A stretch of 64,000 nucleotides of DNA from Mycobacterium pinniadriaticum. Lineage in GTDB: Bacteria; Actinomycetota; Actinomycetes; Mycobacteriales; Mycobacteriaceae. The notes below the pieces were generated by a model. The model saw only the letters and a program-made list of their open reading frames with translations. It was not told where the DNA came from and did no database searches. Shown in pieces: positions 35,146 through 43,976 of this stretch. How positions within the stretch are numbered: the first letter of the stretch is position 1; each line of letters begins with the position of its first letter. The position numbers were made by a program, and so were the translations under genes. The stretch is taken from NCBI RefSeq assembly GCF_026242045.1, contig NZ_JAPJDO010000015.1:1-64000 (forward strand), in the 5' to 3' direction.

Positions 35146-35811
35146 ATGCGGACCGTCTTTCACGAGAAACTCGACGAACTGACCGTCCAGCTCGCCGAGA
35201 TGTGCGGCCGGGCGGGCCTGGCGATGAAGAACGCAACCCGCGCACTGCTCGACGCGGATCTCTCCGTCGCTGAGCAGGTGATCGCCGACCACGACCGGAT
35301 GGTCGCCATGCGGGCGAAGGCGGAACAGGCCGCTTTCGCGCTGCTGGCGCTGCAGCAGCCGGTCGCCGGTGACCTGCGGGCCATCTTCAGCGCGATTCAG
35401 ATCATCGCCGATACCGAGCGCATGGATGCCCTGGCCGTGCATGTGGCCAAGATCGCCCGACTGCGTTACCCCGACCGTGCTGTGCACGGCGAGGCCAGCG
35501 ACTGCTTCGCCGAAATGGGCAGGCTCGCGGTGGGCCTCGGCGAAAGCGCGCGACAGGTTCTGCTTACCGGCGATCCGGCGGAGGCCGCCCGTCTGCGTGA
35601 AGAGGACACCGAGATGGACGATCTCTACCGCCGCCTGTTTGGCCTGCTGATGAACCCGGCGTGGCAACACGGCATACCGGCCGCCGTAGACACCGCGCTG
35701 GTCGGCCGTTTCTACGAACGATTCGCCGACCATGCGGTCGAGGTCGGCCGCCGGGTGGTGTTCATCGCTACCGGTACATTGCCCCCCGAGGACGGCATCT
35801 CCACCTACTGA
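35146..35811 (+). CDS. phoU: Phosphate-uptake regulator PhoU (PhoY)
   Basis: A 221-residue all-helical PhoU protein with two three-helix repeats, each with acidic metal-binding patches (ERMDALAVHVAKIARLRYP, and ERFADHAVEVGRRVVF at the end). PhoU links the Pst phosphate transporter to the SenX3-RegX3 two-component system and represses it in phosphate-rich cells; mycobacterial PhoY proteins also affect persistence. The ATG at 35146 follows GGAGGGG. Neither pst nor senX3-regX3 is in the window. Confidence 0.93.
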   Translation: MRTVFHEKLDELTVQLAEMCGRAGLAMKNATRALLDADLSVAEQVIADHDRMVAMRAKAEQAAFALLALQQPVAGDLRAIFSAIQIIADTERMDALAVHVAKIARLRYPDRAVHGEASDCFAEMGRLAVGLGESARQVLLTGDPAEAARLREEDTEMDDLYRRLFGLLMNPAWQHGIPAAVDTALVGRFYERFADHAVEVGRRVVFIATGTLPPEDGISTY

Positions 35812-35820
35812 TCGCCGAGC

Positions 35821-35880
35821 GGCCACTTATGGCACAGAAATCGCCGCGGGAAAGCGTGTAACAAGTGGCCATTCGAGTTT
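35821..35880 (+). terminator. Terminator of phoU
   Basis: GGCCACTT (35821-35828) pairs with AAGTGGCC (35863-35870) around a long 34-nt loop, followed by a T-rich tail (GAGTTTTTCTT). Confidence 0.5.
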
Positions 35881-36000
35881 TTCTTGAGGCGCTCAGAGCC
35901 GCCACACCACACGGGACTGCGGCGAACCGTCGATAATCCCGACCTTCAGCGCGGTATCGCGGCACAATGACCTGGGGTGCACGTTCAAAGAGGAGAAGTC

Positions 36001-36138
36001 ATGTCCCGCAATGCAGGAGACCGGTACGAATGCACGGTGTGTGGGGCGGTCTTGGTCTACGAGAAGCCATGCCCGTGCAACTCTCCCACGGAGCACGCCG
36101 AGATGTGCTGCGATCAGCCGATGGTGACGGCTGGTTAG
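36001..36138 (+). CDS. 45-residue desulforedoxin-like metal-binding protein
   Basis: A short ORF with an excellent ribosome site (AAAGAGGAG, ending about six bases before the ATG). It has six cysteines: CTVC (C11, C14), CPC (C24, C26) and CC (C36, C37), then QPMV. The CxxC plus CC spacing matches desulforedoxin, which binds one iron through four Cys; the extra CPC pair is unusual and could bind another metal, as in small metallothioneins. A strong terminator follows at 36181, so it is a single-gene unit. Metal or redox handling is inferred. Confidence 0.8.
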   Translation: MSRNAGDRYECTVCGAVLVYEKPCPCNSPTEHAEMCCDQPMVTAG

Positions 36139-36604
36139 TATCCGGGGTCTTCACCACACCGTGTACTGAGCCTGCGAACCGTAGAGCCCACGCCACCACC
36201 CGCGTGGGCTCTACCTCGTAGGTGCCATCGCCGATGGCGCGGGGGATTGGGCGCAGAACCAAGCTGTCGACCATGCTCACGGCCTCCCGAATGATCACCA
36301 GCCCCTTTCGGACGGAAACGCTAACCGCGCGACACTACGTGCCGTGAGCAGTCGGCCACTGCTGGCTTCGAGTCGTTGGAAGCGTTGGCTGGCGGGGGAT
36401 TCTATGAAATTGACTGAGGCGTAACCACTTCCGTGGTCTGAGTAGGGCGCAGCGCCGGCCGGTGAACCCGCGGCGCGGCAAGTGCTTCGAGAGTGTGCGA
36501 GTGGGTGCCCGACGCATCGCCAACTCCGTACCGGTAAGCCGGATGGCGCCGAAGTGGTCATCCACTGTTCATGTGCCGTCCCGCGGCTTGCGTCGACGTC
36601 ACCC
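36139..36604. other. Intergenic region with terminator only
   Basis: This 466-bp stretch holds the terminator at 36181-36214. Open frames present here are on the minus strand, run into the next gene, and have no recognisable domain. I see no further supported feature before the operator at 36605. Confidence 0.5.
36181..36214 (+). terminator. Terminator of the desulforedoxin-like gene
   Basis: A perfect 13-bp stem (GTAGAGCCCACGC/GCGTGGGCTCTAC) with an 8-nt loop, 42 bp after the stop. Confidence 0.85.
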
Positions 36605-36616
36605 AAGTGATCACTT
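36605..36616. promoter_or_regulatory. Palindromic operator AAGTGATCACTT
   Basis: A perfect 12-bp palindrome 39 bp before the start of the secreted toxin-like protein. The same 12-mer, extended to TAAGTGATCACTT on one strand, lies beside tetR at 52358-52369. A binding site for that TetR regulator is inferred. Confidence 0.6.
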
Positions 36617-36655
36617 ACTCTAGCCAAGTTAATTCCTAATCGAGGGGAGTGGCTA

Positions 36656-38758
36656 GTGAGTTCGACCAGATATGGTGCCCGTGCCGGCGCGGCAACGTTT
36701 GCGCTGGGTCTCGGCATTGCGATGGCCAATGGCGGTGTGGCAGTGGCGAGTCCGTCGGATTCGGGGTCGGCGGCCGGCTCATCGTCCTCGGCGGGTGCCA
36801 AGAATTCCGGTACCGGTTCGTCGAGCCGGGCCAGGGCCGCTCACGCGTCAACGGCAGGATCTGGCGGCCATGCTGGTGCCAACCCCAAGACGGCAGCCAC
36901 ATCGGATTCCGGTGTCACGGCTGTGACCGAACCCTCCGACGCGGTGTCGGTCACCCCCGAGGCCATTGAGCCTGCCGAGGCGGACGGTGGCGCACCGGGA
37001 ACCGCTCACCACGGCAAAGGGCTGGCCAGCTCCCGTGTACACAGCCGGGACAGTGCCGACCCCGTCGTTGCCGTTGCGGTAACGGAAGAACCCGGATCGG
37101 ACGGCACCGACGACGCTTCGGCGGCTGCCGACGCGACCGACGTCGACACGACGTCGGTCACGCCAGAGCGCGACGCCGGGGTCGCCCCGGCGGGGGCCGT
37201 CACGATCGCCGATTCCGCGGCGGATACGGCTGCCTCGGTGACTCCGGCGGCCACCATCACAACGAGCCCGATGGTGAAGGCCCTGCAGAGCGCGGCCACG
37301 ACTTTGTTCGACTGGACCAAGCTGCCGACCGGTGAGAATCCGCTGTCCTTGCTGTTCGCCGGAGCGGTGGAGTTCATGCGCCGAACGTTCTTCAATCAGA
37401 CGCCGACGGCCACGCCGGTGCAGTACGCCCAACTCGAGGACGGCGACGTCGTCGGCACGCTCGGAGCCAGTGACCCCGAAGGCGGAAAGCTGGTCTACTC
37501 CCTGGCCCAAGCCCCCAACCCCACATACGGGACTGTCGAGATCGATGAGGAAGGTAACTACTTCTTCACCCCGAGTGCGGCCTACGCCGTCAATGGGGGC
37601 ACAACCAGCTTCGTTGTCGAGGTGCGCGAGCCTGGCTTCCACATCAACCTGCTGAACCCGTTCGCCCACAACCGGATCTACGTGCCCGTGACCGTGAGCC
37701 TCACCCCTGTCGAGGGCGCCGAGGACCTCCAGAGCACCCGGGGCTTCACCGTCTACAACTTCAGCTCCGGCACGGTCACGTTCACCGGTTTCAAGGACGA
37801 CCAAGCCGAGGGAATTGAAAGCGGACCCACGATCGGCACACAGATCGGCATCGGCGAATCCGTCCACTGGGAAATCGACGTACCGACTCTGATAGATAAC
37901 GATGTCTACCCGACCTTCACCGCTGGCGGGGAGTCGTGGACAGCGTATTTGGTTTCCCACAACTGGACCGGCGTCGGGACAACGTGGTGTGACGCTTCGG
38001 GCGCCTCATGCAATGCCGATCAAGAACATTTGACGGTGTATTTGCTGGCCGCCCCGAACACGGTGGTCCCGCTTCCGGTCAGCAGCACCGAGCAGCAAAA
38101 GGAGGTCCTGGAGGGGCTGTGTCACGACGGCTCGGTCGCCACGTGTAGCTTCACCCCAACAAGCCAGACGGAGACCTGGACCGACTGGAAGTTCCTCGGC
38201 AGCAAGATCACGAACGACTCCGACACCGAGGACGAGTACGACATCACCCGCGAAATCATCAACACGTACTCCGACAGCGTCAAGCTCAGTGCAAAAGCCA
38301 AGGCGTCCATCGCGAAGATCGTCGATATCGAGATTTCCGCAGAGTATGGGCACACCTGGACCGAAAGTTACAAGTGGTCCGAGACGGTCAAAGGGAAGAT
38401 CCCCCCGCATTCGTCGATCTCGTACGTGGAGCGGACGCCAACCTACAGCGTGCAGGGTGATTTCACGCTGCACGTTGGCAACACCACCTGGCAACTGACG
38501 GGCGTCACGCTGACCAGCGCGGATAGCAGCGGCGACCGGCAGCCCGAGGTGAAGAAAGTTCTCGGGTCGATCTCGGACGACGGATCGTCGACCCTCGAGT
38601 CCTATCTCGCGCAGGGCCACGAATTGGGTGACCTGTTCGACGACCCCGTTCTCTCCGACGGTGACGTCAGCAACTTCGAACTCACACCCCTGGCGGCAGG
38701 GGATGATGGGTACGACGGCTGGGCGCTATACGGCCCGTGGGATACGACCGTTCTTTAG
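36656..38758 (+). CDS. Large secreted protein with Ig-like domain and ETX/MTX2-like region
   Basis: A 700-residue exported protein. The signal peptide spans residues 1-31 (cleavage near VAVAS-PSD). Residues 32-205 are a low-complexity Ser/Ala/Thr region. Residues about 246-352 resemble a VCBS/cadherin-like Ig module (QLEDGDVVGTLGASDPEGG, YGTVEIDEEGNYFFTPS). Residues 360-500 form a beta-rich domain with a Cys pair. Residues about 502-635 are alternating Ser/Thr-rich beta strands with VKLSAKAKASIAKIVDI, GHTWTESYKWSETVKG and KIPPHSSISYVERTP, like the membrane-insertion region of ETX/MTX2 (aerolysin-fold) pore formers. The start is GTG 36656 after GAGGGGAG. Pore formation is inferred. Confidence 0.75.
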   Translation: MSSTRYGARAGAATFALGLGIAMANGGVAVASPSDSGSAAGSSSSAGAKNSGTGSSSRARAAHASTAGSGGHAGANPKTAATSDSGVTAVTEPSDAVSVTPEAIEPAEADGGAPGTAHHGKGLASSRVHSRDSADPVVAVAVTEEPGSDGTDDASAAADATDVDTTSVTPERDAGVAPAGAVTIADSAADTAASVTPAATITTSPMVKALQSAATTLFDWTKLPTGENPLSLLFAGAVEFMRRTFFNQTPTATPVQYAQLEDGDVVGTLGASDPEGGKLVYSLAQAPNPTYGTVEIDEEGNYFFTPSAAYAVNGGTTSFVVEVREPGFHINLLNPFAHNRIYVPVTVSLTPVEGAEDLQSTRGFTVYNFSSGTVTFTGFKDDQAEGIESGPTIGTQIGIGESVHWEIDVPTLIDNDVYPTFTAGGESWTAYLVSHNWTGVGTTWCDASGASCNADQEHLTVYLLAAPNTVVPLPVSSTEQQKEVLEGLCHDGSVATCSFTPTSQTETWTDWKFLGSKITNDSDTEDEYDITREIINTYSDSVKLSAKAKASIAKIVDIEISAEYGHTWTESYKWSETVKGKIPPHSSISYVERTPTYSVQGDFTLHVGNTTWQLTGVTLTSADSSGDRQPEVKKVLGSISDDGSSTLESYLAQGHELGDLFDDPVLSDGDVSNFELTPLAAGDDGYDGWALYGPWDTTVL

Positions 38759-38819
38759 GGCATTGGCCTGCGAGTACCTCCACCCTGCCAGAACGACCTT
38801 GTGGTCACCTGGTTCGCAT

Positions 38820-38861
38820 CAACCCGAGGGCGCTGGGAGTAGTCCCCGCTCCCTCGGGTTG
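38820..38861. terminator. Bidirectional terminator
   Basis: CAACCCGAGGG (38820-38830) pairs perfectly with CCCTCGGGTTG (38851-38861) between two convergent genes. Confidence 0.7.
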
Positions 38862-38918
38862 ACCGCGGGACTAGTGGGCTTGGGCCGAACTCGACGCTTG
38901 CCGAAGGTCCTGAGGCCG

Positions 38919-40844
38919 CTATACCGTCCGCGCCAGCCGATCCACCAGCAGTCCGGCGAACTTCGCCGGATCGTCCAGCGTGCCGCCCTCGGCCAGAAGC
39001 GCTGTGCCGTAGAGCAACTCGGCTGTCTGGGCCAGCCCGGCGTCACCGCCGCGCGAAGCGAACCCGTCCCGTAACCCGGCGATCAACGGATGGTCCGGGT
39101 TGAGCTCGAGGATGCGTTTCTCGGAAGGAACCGTCTGCCCGGAGGCCGCCAGCATGCGCGCGAGAGCGGGTGTGATGCCGAAACTATCGGTGATCAGGCA
39201 GGCCGGCGACTCGGTGAGCCGGGTGGACAACCGCACCTCCTTCACGTGGTCGGAGAGGGTCTCCTTGAGCCACTCGAGAAGACCGGCGAACTCCTGCTCC
39301 AACTGCGAGCGTTCGGCCTCGCTGGTGTCCTCCTCGGAGGAGAGGTCCACTTCACCCTTGGCAACGGACTGCAGTCGCTTGCCGTCGAACTCGTTGACCA
39401 TATCGACCCAGACCTCGTCAACGGGGTCGGTCAGCAGCAGCACCTCATAACCCTTGGCCTTGAACGCCTCCAGGTGCGGTGAACTCAGCAGCTGCTGACG
39501 AGAATCACCGGTGGCGTAGAAGATCTGCTCCTGCCCGTCTTTCATCCGCGCGACGTAGTCGGCCAGGGTGGTGGGCTCCTCGTCGCTGTGCGTCGAGGCG
39601 AACGAGGACACTGCCAGCAGCGTGTCCTTGTTGTCGACGTCGGAGAGCAGCCCCTCCTTAAGGACCCGGCCGAATTGCACCCAGAAGGTCCGGTAGTCGT
39701 CCGGCCGCTCCTTCTGCATCTCGGTGATCGTTGAGAGCACCTTCTTGGTGAGCCGGCGCCGGATCGCCTTGATCTGACGGTCCTGCTGCAGGATCTCGCG
39801 AGAAACGTTGAGCGACATATCCGCCGCGTCGACGACACCCTTGACGAAGCGCAGATACGGTGGCAGCAGGTCATCGCAGTCGGCCATGATGAACACCCGC
39901 CGCACATACAGCTGCACACCCACCCGGGCGTCCTGATTGAACAGGTCGAACGGGGCGTGTGACGGGATGAACAGCAGCGCCTGGTACTCGAACGTGCCCT
40001 CCGCCTTCATCGGGATGACTTCCAGCGGCTCGTCCCAGGCATGCGCAACGTGCTTGTAGAACTCCGTGTACTCCTCATCGGACACTTCGTCGCGGGGCCG
40101 GGCCCACAACGCCTTCATCGAGTTGACGGTCTCCGTCTCGACGGTGACCACCTCCTCGCCACCCTCCTCTTCCGCGGGACTGCGGCGCTCGACCTGCATC
40201 CGGATCGGCCACGCGATGAAGTCCGAGTACTGCTTGACCAGCGCCCGGATCTTCCATTCCGCGGTGTAGTCGTACAGCTCGTCCTCGGCGTCCTCGGGCT
40301 TGAGGTGCAGGGTGACCGAGGTGCCCTGCGGCGCGTCGTCGACGGCGGCGACGGTGTAGGTGCCCTCCCCGCTGGACTCCCAGCGGGTTGCCGAACTCTC
40401 GCCCGCCTTGCGGGTGAGCAGGGTGACCTTGTCGGCCACCATGAACGACGAGTAGAAGCCGATCCCGAACTGGCCGATCAGCTCCTCGGAGGCTGCGGCG
40501 TTCTGGGCTTCCTTGAGTTGCTGACGCAGTTCGGCGGTGCCGGACTTGGCCAGCGTGCCGATCAGGCCGATCACCTCGTCGCGGGTCATCCCGATCCCGT
40601 TGTCGCGGATCGTCAGCGTGCGGGCGGCCTTGTCGATGTCGATCTCGATGTGCAGGTCGGACGTGTCGACCTCGAGGTCCTTGTTCCGGAACGCCTCGAG
40701 GCGCAGCTTGTCCAGCGCGTCGGAGGCGTTCGAGATCAACTCCCGCAGGAAAGAATCCTTGTTGGAGTACACGGAGTGGACCATCAAATCCAGTAGCTGG
40801 CGGGCCTCGGCCTGGAACTCCAGCTGTTCGACGTGTTCTGTCAT
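38919..40844 (-). CDS. htpG: Chaperone HtpG (Hsp90)
   Basis: A 641-residue bacterial Hsp90. The GHKL ATPase motifs are ELISNASDALDKLR, DNGIGMT and GQFGIGFYSSFM, followed by the middle domain and the C-terminal dimerisation domain ending DPAKFAGLLVDRLARTV. It folds client proteins and dimerises through its C terminus. The start is ATG 40844 (MTEHVEQLEFQAEA); length is normal. A decayed copy of its 3-prime end lies at 31732. Corresponds to Rv2299c. Confidence 0.96.
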   Translation of the reverse strand: MTEHVEQLEFQAEARQLLDLMVHSVYSNKDSFLRELISNASDALDKLRLEAFRNKDLEVDTSDLHIEIDIDKAARTLTIRDNGIGMTRDEVIGLIGTLAKSGTAELRQQLKEAQNAAASEELIGQFGIGFYSSFMVADKVTLLTRKAGESSATRWESSGEGTYTVAAVDDAPQGTSVTLHLKPEDAEDELYDYTAEWKIRALVKQYSDFIAWPIRMQVERRSPAEEEGGEEVVTVETETVNSMKALWARPRDEVSDEEYTEFYKHVAHAWDEPLEVIPMKAEGTFEYQALLFIPSHAPFDLFNQDARVGVQLYVRRVFIMADCDDLLPPYLRFVKGVVDAADMSLNVSREILQQDRQIKAIRRRLTKKVLSTITEMQKERPDDYRTFWVQFGRVLKEGLLSDVDNKDTLLAVSSFASTHSDEEPTTLADYVARMKDGQEQIFYATGDSRQQLLSSPHLEAFKAKGYEVLLLTDPVDEVWVDMVNEFDGKRLQSVAKGEVDLSSEEDTSEAERSQLEQEFAGLLEWLKETLSDHVKEVRLSTRLTESPACLITDSFGITPALARMLAASGQTVPSEKRILELNPDHPLIAGLRDGFASRGGDAGLAQTAELLYGTALLAEGGTLDDPAKFAGLLVDRLARTV

Positions 40845-40970
40845 GGGGAATCCGTTCGCGACGACGACAATCGGTGCCGGCAGGATAATAGCGACATCCC
40901 GCGCGGCTCGGGTGCACCGATCACGCCAAGACGGTCATGACACCCCCGACGCGATGCCAAGGTGGAACCG

Positions 40971-41342
40971 ATGCGTCAACCCATAGTCACCGTCTTGCTT
41001 GCAGTGGCCGCGATGTGCCTGGCGCCGGCGCCCGCGGCGACGGCCGGTGCCGACGATTGCAGTGTCCTGCTGCCCGCGACGGATCGGCTCGAGGCCGCGT
41101 TCAACGAGGTCGACCTCTCCGGGACACCGCCCTGGATAGCCGCCCAGATCCGGGCCCCGCTGAGTCCGTTGCACAACTTGACCAGCCCGCCCGGCATCGA
41201 CCTGCGGATCCGGTCGAACATGCTGGCATCCCAGGTCGACAACAGCGACCCGTACCGGCCGGCGACCCCGGAGCGACTCGCCGGCGATCTCGCCAAGGCC
41301 AGGGACCTGCTGGTCGCGGTCCGCGAATGGTGCGCGCCTTAG
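40971..41342 (+). CDS. Small secreted protein
   Basis: A 123-residue exported protein. The signal peptide spans about residues 1-26 (AAATAGA-DDC), and the mature part is helical with two cysteines near its ends (DDCSVLLPA and REWCAP), which could form one disulphide. ATG 40971 is chosen because AAGGTGG precedes it; a GTG three codons upstream overlaps that site. No family is recognised. It is divergent from htpG. Confidence 0.7.
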   Translation: MRQPIVTVLLAVAAMCLAPAPAATAGADDCSVLLPATDRLEAAFNEVDLSGTPPWIAAQIRAPLSPLHNLTSPPGIDLRIRSNMLASQVDNSDPYRPATPERLAGDLAKARDLLVAVREWCAP

Positions 41343-41354
41343 CCTCTGTGCGGC

Positions 41355-41417
41355 GCCGAGCGTGCGGGATCTCGGTGTTCAAACAGCGAGACGTCGACGA
41401 CGAGCCCCACGCTCGGC
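41355..41417. terminator. Nested inverted repeat, probable bidirectional terminator
   Basis: GCCGAGCGTG (41355-41364) pairs perfectly with CACGCTCGGC (41408-41417). Inside it CTCG/CGAG and TGTT/AACA form a second stem. It lies between convergent genes. The long structured loop is more than a simple terminator needs. Confidence 0.6.
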
Positions 41418-41431
41418 GAACGAACGCCCGC

Positions 41432-42208
41432 CTAGTTCCCGAAGATGCCCCAACGCTTGATCTGAACGCGGTTGGCGTCCGGCCAAATGGCTCGCGCTGC
41501 CGGCGAATTGCAGAAGTAGTCCTCCGCCTGGCGGACGGTCATGTCGACCGCGTGCAGGCCGTCTTCCCGGTGGGCGCGGCAATTGACGGTCAGGACCTGG
41601 TTGGTGGCCGGATCGGCCTCCAGCACTTCGACGGTCAACACCACGACGAGCGTGTACCCGGCGCCGGTCGGCAGATAGAAGGTCAGATCCCGGCTGGACA
41701 CCCCGCCGCCGTTGGCGACCAGATAGCCGTCCCCGCTGGGGTAGATGGCCTGCGCCATCATTTGGGTGCGTTCGTAGTGGTTGCTGTCCCCGGGCGCGCG
41801 CCAGACCGAGAACCGCGTGTTGGCATTCGGCCCGTTGAGCAGATTCTGCGAGATCGGGATGATCAGCTCCTCGCGACCGTCACCGTCGACGTCCTCCAGT
41901 CCGACTCCGCCGGGGGCTGACGGTTCCAACAGCTCATTGATCGTCTGTACCACCGCGCCCGACGGATCGGTCACGGTCACCTTCACCGCCCTCGGCCTGG
42001 GCAACTCGGGCGCGCTCCAGTATTCGACGGCGAAATCGAGGTCACGGGAGTGCAGCGAGCAGTCGACCTGTGGCGACTTGCCCGTCGGGGTGATCACCGG
42101 GGTCGTCTGCGGGCACGGCGGCAAGGTGGTGTCGGCGGCCGCACGGGGACCTACAACGCCCGCAGCCGCCATCGTCGTGATGGCGACCAGGAGCGCTAAC
42201 CGTCTCAC
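41432..42208 (-). CDS. Secreted protein at the end of the mce operon
   Basis: A 258-residue exported protein. The signal peptide (about 1-25) is followed by a beta-rich chain with a calcium-loop-like DVDGDGREEL (around residue 105), as in FG-GAP or dockerin-type loops, and four or more cysteines. The family is not recognised. The start GTG 42208 overlaps the stop of the Mce-associated gene (GTGA), so it is the last gene of the mce transcript. A periplasmic accessory role in lipid import is inferred from position alone. Confidence 0.7.
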   Translation of the reverse strand: MRRLALLVAITTMAAAGVVGPRAAADTTLPPCPQTTPVITPTGKSPQVDCSLHSRDLDFAVEYWSAPELPRPRAVKVTVTDPSGAVVQTINELLEPSAPGGVGLEDVDGDGREELIIPISQNLLNGPNANTRFSVWRAPGDSNHYERTQMMAQAIYPSGDGYLVANGGGVSSRDLTFYLPTGAGYTLVVVLTVEVLEADPATNQVLTVNCRAHREDGLHAVDMTVRQAEDYFCNSPAARAIWPDANRVQIKRWGIFGN

Positions 42209-43014
42209 GGACGTGGCGCCGGCTTCGCGGGTGCGGGAGCGGGCGCAGCCGGTGCGGGCGCGGGGCCGGCGCCCGGCGCAGGTGCGGGACGGGCAGGGGC
42301 CGCGGGAGCCCTGGCTCCCGGGATCTGTTGCTCTTCAGGTGCTTTGGTGCCGGTCTTGGGCCCGATATCGGACACCTGCCAGCCACCGTCGACCTTGCTC
42401 ACCGTCACCCGCAGCAGGATGATCGACACCTTGGGCGTCGGGTTCTGCAGATTGCGGGTGGTCTGGTGGGCCGATACCACCACCTCGTAGGAGCCGTCGG
42501 GCTGCAGAACCGGGTCGGTGGCCAGCACTTCACCGGTGGAGCTGACCTTTGCCTCCAACATGACGGCCTTGAGCAGGTCGGTGGCGTTGACGTACTTGTC
42601 CTTGAGTTGCTGCGACACACCATCTTCGACGGCGTGGAAGAACGCGTCCGGGTCTTCGAAGCTGTACGTCAGCGACTTCATCGCATAGTCCCTGGCGAGC
42701 TGCGCCGCGGCCTCGCGATCGGCATTGCTCTGACGTAGTTGGGCGAGCTGGTCGCTCACCTGCTGGTACTTGATGAACCCGAAGACGCCGCCGCCGATCA
42801 CCAGCGCCGCCACCACGACGGCGACCCAGAACGAGCGGCTCCTGAGCCAGCGTCGCGGCGTGGTTGCCGGGTCGGCCGATTCCGCGTCGTCGTCCGGGAC
42901 CGCCGCGTCGTCGGAGGTCGCCGACAGTTCGGTGTCCTCGACCTTTTCGTCTTCGCCGACAGTGGAATTGGTCATGTCCGGGGTGTCCTTGCTGTTGGGA
43001 TCGTCTGCGGTCAT
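42205..43014 (-). CDS. Mce-associated membrane protein
   Basis: A 269-residue Mce-associated protein of the VirB8-like fold. It has an acidic cytosolic N terminus, one TM helix (about residues 64-84), a short coiled coil (QVSDQLAQLRQ), a globular domain, and a Pro/Ala-rich C terminus (repeated APAPA). Such proteins stabilise the Mce transporter in the periplasm; Mas proteins lie at the end of mce operons. ATG 43014 overlaps the mceF stop (ATGA). The Pro/Ala tail suggests wall contact. Confidence 0.85.
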   Translation of the reverse strand: MTADDPNSKDTPDMTNSTVGEDEKVEDTELSATSDDAAVPDDDAESADPATTPRRWLRSRSFWVAVVVAALVIGGGVFGFIKYQQVSDQLAQLRQSNADREAAAQLARDYAMKSLTYSFEDPDAFFHAVEDGVSQQLKDKYVNATDLLKAVMLEAKVSSTGEVLATDPVLQPDGSYEVVVSAHQTTRNLQNPTPKVSIILLRVTVSKVDGGWQVSDIGPKTGTKAPEEQQIPGARAPAAPARPAPAPGAGPAPAPAAPAPAPAKPAPRP

Positions 43015-43976
43015 TGGTGCCACTCGGGGACGTTGAGTTGGACCCGCACACCACCGGTGTCGTTGAACGTCGACTCCCAGAAGTCGAGCCAGTGCCCGGC
43101 GTCGATCTTCACGTCGTGCAACGGCGCCACCGCCGGCTGCAGGATGGTGGCGAAGGTGCCCAGCGGGCCCGACAGCATGTCGAGCCATTCGCCGAACTTG
43201 GTCACCAGGATCCCGGCCGGGTCGTCGGGCCCGATGACGCCGATGCCGGTGTGCGACAGGATCTCGATCTGGTGGACCAGCTGCAGGAACGCCGGAACCG
43301 ACTTCGGCAGAATTTTGCCTGTCTCACTGATGATTTCGCCGGCATGGAGATCACCGAGGTTCGTGGTGAACGTCGAGACATTGCTGAACAGGGTGGCCAG
43401 AATGTCCTTGTCGTCGCGGACCACGTTGGCGGTCAACCGGGCCGTGACGGCCAGGGAGTCGATGGTGTCGTCGTTGCCGGCGAACGCGGCGGACATGTCG
43501 TTGACGATGCTGTGGATCTGATCGAGGTTCAGTGCGGTGAACAGAACATTGGCCTTGGTCAGCAGGTCACTCGCCGTGACGATCGGCGCGACCCGGTCCG
43601 CGGGAATCACCGCTCCATCGGTGAAGTACGGCGGTGCAATCAATTTCGGCCTGAAGTCGATGTACTGCTCACCGGCCGCGGAGAGGTTCTCTACGCTGAT
43701 CGCGCTGTCGGCGGGAACCTGGTGCTGGCGGTCGACCTCCATCGACACCGCCAGTCCGCTATTGGTGGTCTGGATCCCGGTCACCCGGCCGACCTTGATG
43801 CCGCGCATCGTCACTTCCGAGGTGGGCATCAGACCACCAGACGACTTGAGCAGCAGGGTGAGCCGGGTGACTTGTTTGGTCGGTCCCATGTCGAGCACCC
43901 CGAACGACATGTAGGCCGCGCCGGCCAGCGTCATCACCACCAGGATGGCCAGCGTGGTGCGTGCACTGAATTTCAT
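43011..43976 (-). CDS. mceF: MceF
   Basis: A 321-residue Mce-family protein with a single N-terminal TM helix (about residues 8-28) and one MlaD/MCE domain (about 38-118, MRGIKVGRVTGIQ), followed by a long helical region. In the current model six Mce proteins form a hexameric tube that carries lipid from the outer envelope to the YrbE permease. ATG 43976 overlaps the mceE stop by four bases. Its position as last of the six and the lack of a lipobox identify it as F. Confidence 0.9.
   Translation of the reverse strand: MKFSARTTLAILVVMTLAGAAYMSFGVLDMGPTKQVTRLTLLLKSSGGLMPTSEVTMRGIKVGRVTGIQTTNSGLAVSMEVDRQHQVPADSAISVENLSAAGEQYIDFRPKLIAPPYFTDGAVIPADRVAPIVTASDLLTKANVLFTALNLDQIHSIVNDMSAAFAGNDDTIDSLAVTARLTANVVRDDKDILATLFSNVSTFTTNLGDLHAGEIISETGKILPKSVPAFLQLVHQIEILSHTGIGVIGPDDPAGILVTKFGEWLDMLSGPLGTFATILQPAVAPLHDVKIDAGHWLDFWESTFNDTGGVRVQLNVPEWHQ

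Noticed and set aside
36848..37960. 370-codon minus-strand open frame in the secreted toxin-like gene
   Set aside because: The sense frame has signal peptide, ribosome site and domain-like sequence; the antisense frame has none.
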